Notes under the pieces: generated by a model
The model's input: the letters and a program-made list of their open reading frames with translations, nothing else
What the model was told of the DNA's origin: nothing
Database searches by the model: none
Translations under genes and position numbers: made by a program
Assembly (NCBI GenBank): GCA_961205875.1
Contig: OY540810.1
Coordinates: 37,758,001-37,822,000, forward strand
Reading direction: 5' to 3'
Length of the DNA: 64,000 bases
Origin: Sialis fuliginosa
Taxonomy: Eukaryota > Arthropoda > Insecta > Megaloptera > Sialidae
In this document: positions 36,316 to 49,200 of the stretch, piece by piece
How the letters are laid out: each line of letters starts with the position of its first letter
Numbering within the stretch: position 1 is the stretch's first letter

Positions 36316-37053
36316 ATTTTAATTTTTTTTATATACTTAAATAAACTTTTCATCAAAATAAGTACTTATTATTGCTTATTATAGTATTTTGATTTAGTTG
36401 TTTATCATAATAAAGAAATGTCAAATTGAATAGTTTTCTTTTAGTGATATTGACTAGAAGTCTATTTTTCTGTATATCACAAAATCACAACAGGTTTTAA
36501 GACTGCTGATTTCTACTTAATAACACGCATGCGTGAAAGTCATAATATCTACGATTTCATTGGCTACATTTTTGAGTAATTGTAATTTACATTTAATACC
36601 CAGTAGATAGCGTTATTTGACAGCTAATGTGCGCAGGCGCGAATTTGCACCCATGCAATTTCTTTATAATACCGGGCATAAAACAAACTTCATATCACAA
36701 ATGACTCAGCAGTAGAGCCAACAATAGAGTCAATGAATAATTCAAGTTCAATCAAAGTCTCCAATGTCTTATCTCTGTAATTAAATCATAATTATTAAAA
36801 TAAGTCATACATATTTACATTAGTAGGTATATTTTAAATAATATGATAAAATGACGATATTTATCACACTATTAAATCGAAATGTGATTCAACAATACCT
36901 TACTACCAATTTGCATCGTGCTACCATTTTTAATAATTGAAAAGAACGCACCTAGATATTAAAACACATGTCAAAATAATAAAATGACAGTAAATATAAC
37001 CTATAAAGGACATTAAATAATATTTTAACAAAAAAATTAAATATCAACAAAAT

Positions 37054-38046
37054 ATGATTAAAACTGTATTCGTATTTACAAGAAACTATTCAAGACAAAA
37101 AGTAAAACATATAATACCAAATAAAACAGGAGCAAAAAATCCCGGTTTACAAAAACGTTTATCATTAATTGAAGACAATATTGATGAAAATTCTGAATTT
37201 GATATAAACTTAGATGATCTAGAAACCGATTTTATGAACGCTGGACAAACTCTTAAAGAACACAAAGATGAATTAAAAAAACGAAATGAAAGAGTGCAAT
37301 TTTTGATAACAAAACGTAAATATTTTCAAACTAAAGAGCCCAATTTCCTAACATGGCAAGAAAAACAACAAATTCGGCATTTACATAATACAGACCCAGC
37401 AGAGTGGACTGTTGAAAAACTGTCTGATAGTTTTCCAGCTTTACCAGACACTATTTTAAAAATAATAAAAGCACAATGGCAACCAAAGTCCAAGAATCGA
37501 ATTGAAAATCATGATGGAGCAGTTCAAGATAATTGGAAGCTGTTAAACGAAAATAAAATAAAACTTAGCGATCGTACAATGGAACATATAAAAAAGTTTT
37601 CAAATCGAAAATTATTTAAATTTGATTTAAAAAGAGATGAGACAACTTATCAAATCCCAACTAATAATGAATTTAAAAATATATTGAAAATTTCTAAAGA
37701 TGATAGACCAAAAGAAACTGAAATTAAAATGATAGAACAACCGTTTAAAACAAAGCAATCAAACAAACACCAGATCATAACATTAGATAAATTTAAGGAA
37801 AGTTTTCCTTCAGAAACATTCAAAAAAGAAACATCTTTGAGTCATAATGAAAATGTAAGCACTAAAAAAATAGATATAAATAGAAATATTAAAAATGAAT
37901 TTTTAATAGAGGAATCTAATTATCCGTTAAGAATAGATATTCCTAAAAAAGTTTGGAAAAAAGGATACACTTATCGAATAAAGGATTGTTACTATGATGA
38001 TGATGGAGAGTTTTTATATAGAGTTATTGGGATGACGGGGAGTTAG
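37054..38046 (+). CDS. NGRN: Neugrin (mitochondrial ribosome assembly factor homologue)
   Basis: An intronless gene of 330 residues. The first 30 residues are basic and lack acidic residues (RNYSRQKVKHIIPNKTGAK), as expected for a mitochondrial presequence. Residues 86-145 are the neugrin domain: KRKYF, EPNFLTWQEKQQIRHLH, DPAEWTVEKLSDSFPAL, and PDTILKIIKAQWQP. The middle is low-complexity and charged. The C-terminus (about 289-330) holds the segment IPKKVWKKGYTYRIKDCYYD. Human NGRN belongs to a module (with RPUSD4, RCC1L, TRUB2 and others) needed for 16S rRNA stability in mitochondria. A polyadenylation signal AATAAA is at 38084-38089. The first ATG is chosen because it supplies the targeting peptide. 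Confidence 0.88.
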   Translation: MIKTVFVFTRNYSRQKVKHIIPNKTGAKNPGLQKRLSLIEDNIDENSEFDINLDDLETDFMNAGQTLKEHKDELKKRNERVQFLITKRKYFQTKEPNFLTWQEKQQIRHLHNTDPAEWTVEKLSDSFPALPDTILKIIKAQWQPKSKNRIENHDGAVQDNWKLLNENKIKLSDRTMEHIKKFSNRKLFKFDLKRDETTYQIPTNNEFKNILKISKDDRPKETEIKMIEQPFKTKQSNKHQIITLDKFKESFPSETFKKETSLSHNENVSTKKIDINRNIKNEFLIEESNYPLRIDIPKKVWKKGYTYRIKDCYYDDDGEFLYRVIGMTGS

Positions 38047-40260
38047 TATTTATTAGTTTTTGTATATATAAATTCTTTTATTAAATAAATGTTCCTTAAG
38101 CTTATTTATAACTTTTTTTTATTTTCATAACATTGATATAAGTACTAATTAATAATATTTTAATGTCAATCCTGTATAAATATCAAATGATTTTTTTTAT
38201 AAAAAACAACAAAATAATTCTAAAAATTCTGTATCTTTTAGGGGTTGCAATCCCGGGATATTTTTTTTTTCAAATTCAGTATCCCACAATCAATTGAATT
38301 GGGGAAATTTATGTACCTACCTAATGAAATATAAAATAAAATTATAATGAAAAAATTAAAATTAATAGCTATCTATTTCATTTTATTTTTAAGAAAAGCA
38401 TTACACCAGATTTATTTTATTGAATTTACTAAACATTTTAATAAAAATAATTGTTTGCTGATGTTGGCCTAAAGAGTAGACCAGTTTAAAATTGGATTTC
38501 TTAGGAAGCATCCATTAATTATAAGGCTTTGGGGAAGGGGGTCAAAATAATGATAGTTTCTTAAGAATCGCCAGCATATTTTAAGTATATTTGAAATATA
38601 TTTATGTAAACAAAATATTTAATCAATTTTTATCATTGTACTCAAGTATTTTTATCTGTTAATAATTTTAAGTAGTTTTTCAAGTACTATATACATTTAA
38701 TTTTAAATATGTGTATTTGATCACATAATTACATAAAAAATTAACTTTAAATAACAAATTATTATTTTTCTATTTATTTTATGTATAAGTAAATAACTTT
38801 AAGTATTTTCGATACACAATATTTATCTACATAAAAAAGTTTTATATAATTTTGAATAATTATTTTCAAGATCAAAAAATGACATTGCAGCTACGACTGT
38901 CTATGTTTATTTTAGAATAAAAAAGAAAGATAAATAGAACATTAATATAAATTATGTGCCTAAACACACAAATCAATTAGAATTTCAAATTATATTAATA
39001 ATAATATTTAACATAAACATGCGGTTGGAGGCCTGCAATAAATAGGAGCTCATAATGAGGCTTCAATAATTACTTTTTGATTGCAAGATTAGTAAAAATT
39101 TAAATATATTTACAAATTTTTTTTTTTAAATCCTGGAAAATCCTTATTTTGACAATATATTCTTAATCCGCAACCTCCAAAACCCTAGGTTTTATTTTAA
39201 ATTTCGATAATTTTTTAGCTTTATTAACTCGACTATAAGCAATCATTGAATTCTTAAACTCAATTAACGTATAATATAATGATTTTTTTAAATATTGACA
39301 TTAATCTGAAATGAAAATTGACATTCATATTTCAAATATGAATTTATATTGAGCTATAATCCAGCAGAAATTTCTGAAGGTGAAATTAGTAGCTATCTGA
39401 TACTGTCTACAATATGAAAGTTCAAATCGATGTTGTCTCCACTAGTAAGATGAGAATATAATAAGTGTAAGAGAAATAGAACCAATAATTTCGTTTTTTT
39501 TTCAATCTTTATATAACTTTTCTTAAAATGTGCATTATATATTTTGGCTGGAGGAGGGTTTTTTTATTTCTCTGGAAGAAAATCCTCCCTGGATTCCACA
39601 CTGGTAGTTATTTTTGGATAATTATGTCACTGATAGTAATGGGAGATCATTTCCACTGTCAATTTTTTAATGTTGATAATACTTATTTAATAAACTTTTT
39701 TTTTGTGGTTACATAATTATTTTTACTTTCAATTGACTTATCTGCTTTATTGGGAATGAAAATTAATATAAGACCAAGTGATGTCCTAAAATGACTTAAA
39801 AATTATCACATAAGCTATAGAATATTATGTATTTTAATGTGTATCAAATTATTTTGATTGAAAAGAAGTATATTTTCCATATTACAATAATTCTTATTTA
39901 ATTTGAACTTGAAGCCACAAAGTACTTCAAAAGATTATAATAATAACAATTTCAACAAGTCTACTCTGATAAGAATTATCTCAAAACTTATACCTGCAAG
40001 AAAAAACAGTTACAAGAACTTTGTTCAAAAGTTGTTTCCAAGTGCTGATAAAAATAAAATGCAAATTTTTATATATCAACTATTTTATTTAACTTGATGC
40101 CATACATCTTTAAAAACAGTGTACATAAATATTTTCATTTCCACTCTTGAATCAAATAACATATATTAAGTAAAAATTACAAATATTATAAAATATTCCA
40201 ACATAATAATCTATACACACAAATCTATCAAATATGAGAAATTACAAAACTGTCTACTAT
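38047..40260. other. Intergenic stretch between NGRN and ferritin heavy chain (convergent)
   Basis: AT-rich DNA. The NGRN 3' end, with AATAAA at 38084, lies at the left and the ferritin 3' UTR at the right. No gene, RNA gene or clear mobile element is recognised. Confidence 0.5.
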
Positions 40261-43200
40261 TTACGCTAACTCGCCAAGTAGCTTCTTGTCGTACATGAAT
40301 TCTCCTAGAGTTCCGTGTTCCTTCATCATTTTATCCAACGTTGAAATCTTGCCAGCTAAGTCTCGTTGTCCGTGAAGTTGTTCTTCTAAGAAATCTGCGG
40401 TTAGGTAATCTACCAACTGAAAATAAAAATATATACATTAGAATGGTTTTAATTTAATAATAATTATGATCAAATTAAATTATTCTAAAAAGTATTTCTA
40501 AAGTGATTGATTGTATATGAATTTTAGCATTTTATTTCTTACTTTTTTCCCTCATTTATTTTGAAGAGTATTTTTTTAGATACTTACATGGAAATCGTTG
40601 TAATCTGCTACCTTCTTGTTGGGAGAGCTTTCACAGATGGTCATTATATTTCTGATACTTGTTGTAACTTCAGTTTCCAAATTGAGAGCTTTCTTCAATG
40701 CATCAACACCAGATGTCCATGTTGTCATTCTTGGTTTCTGAAAAGAATCATGAAAAAATGTTAACTCGAGATTTTAACGGAATTACATGTTTTGGGGGTC
40801 CCTGAATCACGAATGGCCATTATCTCAATGACGTCTGTGTATGTGTCTGTCTGTAAACGCTCTACAGCCAAAACGGTGAGACTTACAAACATGAAATTTT
40901 AAATTTAAAGTTCTTGTGTACTCTTGATGTGCACCTCCTATTTTTGAAAGCCATCACTAAACCGAAAACAGATGTTTACTGATGTCAATTTTTAAATTAA
41001 TTTTGAAATGGTGCGAGGTAAAAATAATGTTTTAGATTAAAGTTATAGAAAATGCTCTTATCTATAATTTATGTTCTGTTCATTTTTCCCCTCAAATTTT
41101 TTTTTAGGAAATAATTGATTCTTTCATTTTTTGAAAGTGTTAACTTATGTAATTTTCTGTATCATGATGTATAAAAAAGTCTTGTGCCGACCAGAGCAGT
41201 ATTTATATTCAAGTTCCAATTTTTCCCCAAAGAGTTGTTTGAGATTAAAAGAAAAAATCGATATATAAAAAGTATTTTTGAAACTTTTCGCGATCCACTA
41301 AAAATCATCTCGTGACACACAGTTATTAACAGGGCTGTAACTACTACCACCGGGGCAGTGCCCCTGGACCCCCGAGGATAGGGGGCTTCCGCGTCAGCGT
41401 AAAACTTTTATTTTTATTTGGTTTTTGAAAATATTAAACTTTTTACAAATTTTGGTTGTAATGACTTTTTTTATATTGAGCTTGATTTTTATTCATGACA
41501 AAATTAGTAAGAAATGATAGATTGTCGACCAAAAAAAATAGGTCTTCATATGCATATTCTGGGGGGGCTTCGGTCACTTCTTGTTCCGGGGCCCCCGAGC
41601 CTGTAGTTACGGCCCTGGTTATTAACACCAATAAAATACAAATATAAACTTACAGGGTTTTCAATCAACTTCGAAATATCACCAGTCAACTCTCCTCTCA
41701 TTAAAAGGTATGAAATAACCTTGATAGCATGTTCACGTTCTTCACTGGCTGCCTTAAAGAAAAACTCACTGAATCCTGGACGGTTGATAGCATCTCTGCT
41801 AAAATGTGCCCCCATGGCAAGATAGGTCATAGCCGCTTCCAGCTCCATCTGTACTTGTTGACGCATCTTGAGAATGCATTTGTCTGCCATGTCCACCCAT
41901 TCGTCGGGGACTTCTGAGGCAAGTGTATTGCCTGGAAATTAAAGAAATAAAATAATCAAGATTTTATTTTATAATATTTTTTTAATTGTAACTAAGGTAA
42001 AGGTACCAAATATGGCCGCTATAAAAGCAAGTTTTCGGTTTTTTTTTTGTAATTCTCATGAACTCATGTTACTTAATCAATTAAATTACCAAAGTACGCA
42101 AATTAAGTTTGTTTTTTATATTATAGTATTTTGTTTTGTTCATGTTTTTTCTCCAGTAATGGCAAAGATAAAACCAGTAATGAGCACGCAGTGATGGCAG
42201 TGGCGTAGTAAGAAAAATTTTCGGGGGGGGGGGGGGGGTAAGCTTGGGGCTCCTAATACCTAATCTTATAACTAAAAAAAAAAAAAAAACAATTGAAAGT
42301 TAATTAATAAGTAGTTATTGAAGACCTTTTTTTTTTTAGTCATATAAATAACTAAGTGCACTATATGATAAAAAAAAAAAAAAAAGAAAAGTCATTCAAT
42401 TCAAAAGTATTATAATTAATTCGCATATTTTAAGAACATTGAATCTTTGAATATTTCGGTGGGGGGGGGGGGGGTATAATCACAAAAAAGATCATTCAAT
42501 TCAAAATTGTAATAATAATTTCATATATTTTAAGAACATTGAATATTTCGGGGGGGGGGGGGGGGGGGGGTTCGACCCCAAAACGCCACTGAGTGATGGA
42601 CACTTGCTAATGATTACAAAATGATAAGTACTACGACACAAAAGATATACAAGAAAGAATCGTCAAATTTGAAACAATGTAAAGCAGTTGCTATGTGATA
42701 ATATAATAATTAATAAATAAATTATACTAATAATTAGTTTAAATGTCCACAATTTTGACACCTATTGGCCGATTGTCATCAAATCACGCTGTAAGACAGT
42801 TAAATGTATATAGATTAATATTCAGAAATAGTAGTAATCAAATATTTCTAATTCCAGTACATTTAATTAAAAAATAGCCATTACTGGCGTCATATCCAAG
42901 ACTGGTGCCAGTACCTTATTTATTACTTTGCAAATAAAAAAATATGTGTATAAAGCACCTACATAATAATAAATAATATTATAAAATATGTAGAAGTTCT
43001 TTTACGCCACTATAATTTATAATATAAGGGATTAAAATATACAGTGGTCTGATTTATCAAGGCACATATTTAAATATTATTAACCCCCATGAGTGCAATT
43101 AATAATAAGTAGTACATAAATGTAGATGGCAAAATAATAATAAAAAATTGATTCGAATAATGGACATTGAGAAACACTATATAATAATAATTTTAAAATT

Positions 43201-46200
43201 TGGTGAATCATTCAATGTTATTATTAACATTATTATCCATTAAATTAAATGCATGAAGGTAATAATTTATAATGTAGACCACGTCAGTGTGACCTTTAAT
43301 AATATAACAAAGATATTTTACTTTAGATCAATATTTTTAACAGTAAATTATTGTTGTTGTGCGACACATTTTGTTATGTTTTTTAATCTTTCAAAGTATA
43401 AAATTGTCGTGTCGGTAAAAGAACGAAACATTTTAGTTAGGTTCGCTAAAATAAGTTAAAAAATAAATCCTTATTTTATTATATAGGTATTATAATTAGG
43501 TACATCAATAAACAAAATTTTAAAATTCATAGATTTTTTTTGATACCGTATTATTTGCATTTTGGAGAAAACACGATTGCTCAATATTGAATATTGCAGA
43601 AATTATGTGAAGGGGGGCCTAGACTTTTTTTCTTATCCTAAATCAAGACAACTTATTAATTTTCGACAAGTTTATAACATCTTTTATTAATTTTATCAAT
43701 TTATAAATTTCGATTCACATTGTTCAGTAAATAAAAAAATCAATTTGTGTTTATCGAATTTACTGCAGTTATTTCGAAAATATCAACTTTGTTATTATAC
43801 GAAAAACTGCAACACCTAATAACATTTTTTACAGTAAAAAAAGTTTTAAATAATATAACAACATTGCACAACATTTTGAAATCAAAGGGCGAAATTTTTT
43901 TTAAAAATCAAGGACGTTATTAAATACGAGAGTCATTAAACTAAAAATAACATTAAAATATTCCATATCGTGACGTGAAAATATGTATAATTGATGCCAA
44001 AAAACACCAATACGTACCATTTCATAAATTGACACCAAAAGAAATTAAAAATATTGTATACAAAAGCAAGAATCTGTAAAAGTGGAATAGAGATATTTTT
44101 TGTAAATAAATAATAATCCCTATAAGGTAGTGGCACCAATCTTGGCAAGGACCCCAGTAATGGCTATTTTTTAATTAAATGTACTGAATTAGAAATATGT
44201 GTTGATATTTGATTACTACCATTTCTGAATATTAATCTATATATACATTTAAGTCGATGCATGCAAAATTTTTGATTTCAATATGAACGTTCAAATGAAA
44301 AAGGGTAATTTCATATAATATATATATGCGCATCGACCTTATGAGTTGGTAGTTTTCCATTTGATGAGTAGGTTTAATTGTTCAGATTAAAAACAGTACC
44401 AAAATTGCTTTTAAAAGCCTTTTTTCCCAGACTCTGCTTATGGAGATTTTTACCCCAGAGCGACAACTGACAATTTTTAATTAGAGAAGGGCAACTTTAT
44501 AATTTAAATACTGTTTAATATCAAATGTTATTTGACAGTATCCTGCCCCCCCCCTATATTGCCACCTATGCTCCTATTAAATCCAACGTCACAGGTGAAA
44601 AAATAAGTACCAAATATTTGAATGTGTGAATTAAGGCGGAAAAAGGTTCCCCGCCCCTGCTTAAAGTATAAAAATGAACATTGAGCTATGTTTCATAAAA
44701 AAACATGCCAGAAGAATGATTAACCATGACGCATTACTTTAGTTTAGGTATCTATTATTTATCAATGATGTTTATACCTACGAATAAAACAACTACAAAA
44801 ATAGAACGTTTTAATTTAAAAAAAATTAACTACCAACGAAAATTTCCTTTCATCAAAATATCCACTCCATATAATTATTTTATTTTTCACAATAAAAGTA
44901 CACGTACCTATGACGCTATATAGAAATATGTAATTCAATATAATTATCACGAATACAATTTGTTATGTCAATAAATAAATAAAAAATCTAATAAAAAAAA
45001 CACTTCCCATATACACATCATTCAAACATAAAATTTTCCATAATAAAATTGTTACACTTGTTACTAACCAAAACAAAGAGCTTCCAATAAATTATTCAAT
45101 ACTATATATTTTTGTGTATATCATAAAATAAATTGAAAACCATGTTATTATTTTTATATAAGTAGATATATTATTATATCGAGGTAAGTAAATAAAAAAA
45201 TCCAATCTAAAAGTCGTATTGTAACTTTTAGATCGTATTTTTTATTTTATTTTTACAATTTAATGTAATTGCAACATAAAATATCTGTAAACAAAAGGAA
45301 ATAAGAGATATGATTCATGCATAAAAAATAAAACGACCTACATACTACAGTTTTGTTGAGTTATTAAAATATGAGCACAATTGCATTTTTTGGGATTTTC
45401 TCATGAATTTTAAAACACTTCTGGTTATCAATAGCCCACGTAATTTTTAATCATTATGAAAATCGTATCATCAAAATTTAAATAAAATAAATACTGGGTG
45501 TCCTAGATAACAGTAACTATAATGACGTGTTTACACCAAAGAGACAAAACAGCAACACGTTTTTTTTTATAAAATGACAACACATACACATTTTTGAAAA
45601 CGAATTCTTTTGCTGTTTTGTCTTTTTGGTGTAAACACGCTATTATAGTTAAGTACTACGACAAGATCGTAACTAGAGGCTCTGGGGCCTCAGGGCAGCA
45701 AGTGGCCCTCACTATATGCAAAATATAAAAATTGAATACTTTTTTTTCCTCAATCTTGCCGACCCCAATTTTTACGCTGCTGCGAGACCCTGTATACTGA
45801 GATTCCCATGCTGGAAAAGTTATCTGGGTATAATTACATTAATATAAAAATAATAACTTCGTCTAGTACTATTAGATTTTTTAATATTAATACAGCTAAA
45901 ACAAATTTACAAAAAAAAATCTGAAAAATCAAAGAAATAAAATCTGCAATAATGTGTTAACACCAAAAAGACAAAACAGTAACACGACGTTTTTAAAATA
46001 CTTTGTATTTAAAAATGTTTGTTGCAATTTTGTCAAAAAACACGATGTTGTTGTTTTGTCATTCTGGTCTAAACGTGGCTTAAGAAGCACTGGAAAGTCG
46101 ACTCCAAGCTTTAATTTAATTTATGTACACACATGATAATTATTTATATTTTATTACAGAGCATTGCCCTTTTTCTAGAAATATTTTGATTCGATGAGCA

Positions 46201-49200
46201 ATATAATAAAAATTTTCTTAAGAACTGGGGCAAAATTTCGCACTAAAAGTAAGTTTATTATTTTCGGCATTTCATCACAAATTGCTAAATTACTTAATCA
46301 TACATTTGGTACAATAAATTTAAATCGTCCAAGAACAAAAAAGGAAATATAAAATTATGAAAAGCCGACAATCATAGTACAAATAATTTTATCACAATTT
46401 GTTCATTTATTCTTAATGTTATTTTAAAGGTTAAAAAGATAAATATATAAATTTATGTTAATTTATTAATAAATGTATCAAACCCTCTTTAAAGAAACAC
46501 CTGGATTTTTTTTTACAAATTATTATACAAGTATTTGATTCAAGATATGGGTTCAATTGTACAATTTTTGTTATCAGAGTGCATTATTAATTAGACGATA
46601 TTCCACTCGAATTTGTATAATTAAAGTGTCTGTACAAATATATGATTAAAATGTATTTATATATTCAAGTAAATAATGGATAATAAATTTTAAAAATATG
46701 TATGTTTGAATTTTTCAAGAAATACCTTATCTACATAAATTAAGATATACATAGTAATAGAATTAGAAGCTAATTAAAGTTACTAGGTCCAATTTATATC
46801 GATTTTCTTATTTTTATGTCAGGTATTATAAAGAATTTTCTTTAGAGCAAAAGCTAATATAACACTATCTGCGAGGTATCAAATAGTTACGAATTTGCTC
46901 GGGATTTTAGAGCAGTACTAATGAATGTATAATAATTTAACTTTTATGCTTTTTATAGTGTACACTTGTTACCACTGCTTTAAGATCGCTGATTTGTACT
47001 TAAGATCATTCATACATAACAGTAGTTCTTAAACTAGGGAAAAATAATTTTTCAAAATAGAGGTCCCTAGACCATATAAGTTTATGAACCGCTGATATAT
47101 ACCATATCATTCATTACAACTGTTAGTGGGCTGTCATTTATATTTAATACCCCCAAATAGCTTTAGCTTAACATTTGTTCGAGAGCAAATTCTTTATAAC
47201 ATCTGACATAATAGTTATATATTTGTTTCAAGTTACATTTAGTAAATTACCATGTTTTTTTTAGATTTCCTAAATACGTAAGAAAAATGAAAACGGGGAT
47301 TAAATATAGAAGTTTTGCATGTACATATGTACAGAAATATACACATTTATATTATTTATGTCTGAATCATTTTTTCTTCGAAAAATTTACATGATATCTA
47401 AAAATTTTCAGATTTTAAAACAACTACATATTATAAAGTTAATTATAAGTATTAGAAGAAAGTTCTACAATCTATTAAGGGTTGTCGCTAAAAGAGGGGG
47501 GGGGGGGGTAATTGCCTTTTGTGATGATATGTGACAGGTAGAGGGAAGGGGGTCCGAACAAACGAGACGTGACATTTGAAATACCTACATCAATTTTATT
47601 TCTAACTTTTAAAAAATTATAATTTTTTTTTCAGTTGCGATAAAAAGGTCGTTTTTAGGTTTCCGTAGAAAACTAGGAAACCTTATAGTTTCGCCATGTC
47701 CGTCCGTCCGTCCTCAAAAATTTTAAGCCGATTAAGATGAAATTTGGTATACAGACGAAGACTGATAACCCAAAAACAGAAATGATAATATTTTAAAAAA
47801 AAATTTTTTTTGGACCCCCTTTCCATAGACTGAAAAGTATTTTCAAAAAAAATTTTTCACTTAATCCATTAAGTGGGGAGTCTTTAGATAGGTCTCCTAA
47901 AATTCAATAAAAAATGCAATATGACATTTTGATTTTAACCCTTCAGTCACGATATAATTGCGTTCAAAGTCGTGATAAAAGCGTCCCCCCCCCACCCTAA
48001 TTTCTAAACTATCGATTTAAAAAATCTGAAAAAATTCATGAATGTAGCCTTTAATTAGTACTTCCACTGAAAATTATAACGAACACTGTCAAAATTATTT
48101 TGGCCCCCACTCCCATTGACTGAAAAATGAACTCACAATTTTTTTTCACATATCCCATTGAATGTGATGTCATTGGATAGGTATCCTAAAATGCAACAAA
48201 AAATGTTAAATGATCTTTTGATTTTAACCCTTCAGTCACGATATATTTGCATTTAAATGTCGTTATCAGAGCGCCCCCCCCCCCCTTAATTTCTAAACTA
48301 TCTTTTCAAAAAATCTGAAAAAAATTTAGAATGTAGCTTTTAATTAGTACTTCTACTGAAAATTATAACGAACACTGTCAAAATTATTTTGGACGGGGGG
48401 TCCAAAATAATTTTGACAGTGTTCGTTAAAAAATGTGAGTTCATTTTTCAGTCTATGGGAGGGGGTCCCATAGACTGAAAAATGAACTCACATTTTTTTT
48501 TTCACTTAACCCATTGAGTGGGATGTCATTAGATAGGTCTCCCGAAATGCAACAAAACTTGTTAAATGATCTTTTGATTTTAACCCTTCAGTCACGAAAT
48601 ACATATACAATTTTCTTCGTTCATAAAAAAATTAATTGGAGGGGGGGGATCCAGGTTTTGTGACGTATTATTAGGTAGGGGGTTCAAAAAAAACGTGATG
48701 CAGCGTGACAAAGGGGAAGGGAGTACAAGTAGATTTTTTTTGATACCGTATTATTTACATTTTAGAGAAAATTGCTTAATATTGAATATTGCAGAAATTA
48801 TTTGAAGGGGGGGCCTAGACTTTAATCCTATTCTAAATCAGGACAACTTATTAATTTTCGACACGTAATTTTATCAATTTATAAATTTCGATTCACATTG
48901 TTCAGTAAATAAAAAAATCAATTTGTATTTATCGCATTTACTGCAGTTATTTCGAAAATAATACGTGATGCAGCGTGACAAAGGGGTAGGGAGGGGTCAA
49001 AAATGCGTGAACTATGCGTGACGTATTTTATAGATGACCCCTTGTATAAAAATTAACTATTTTCTAAATCTTAAATATTCAGGTTCTATATACGATTAGA
49101 AAAAATATCAACAGAAACTACAGAAGTCGTAAATTTGGCATTTCAATGTGATGTGATAGAATAGGATGCTAGAGTATTATCAGGAATATCGGCCCACTAA

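Larger units (their letters stand above)
34429..36678. mobile_element. PIF/Harbinger element with degraded coding regions (2250 bp)
   Basis: Inverted termini of about 88 bp (34429-34520 and 36590-36678, beginning TGCCCGGTATTATAAAG) are flanked by TAA at 34426-34428 and 36679-36681. Inside are two gene remnants, one on each strand: a short transposase-like piece (plus) and a Myb/SANT-like DNA-binding piece (minus). PIF/Harbinger elements characteristically carry these two genes. The outer ends share GGTATTATAAAG with the small MITEs at 23423, 26867, 46817 and 51627, but the rest of the termini differ. Confidence 0.85.

Noticed and set aside
41443..41631. 62-residue frame beside ferritin exon 2
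   Set aside because: It is read through the hAT MITE at 41330-41617 and has no independent support.
47700..47720. Short 'gtccgtccgtcc' run as a microsatellite locus
   Set aside because: It is a fixed part of a dispersed repeat end rather than a tandem array of notable length.
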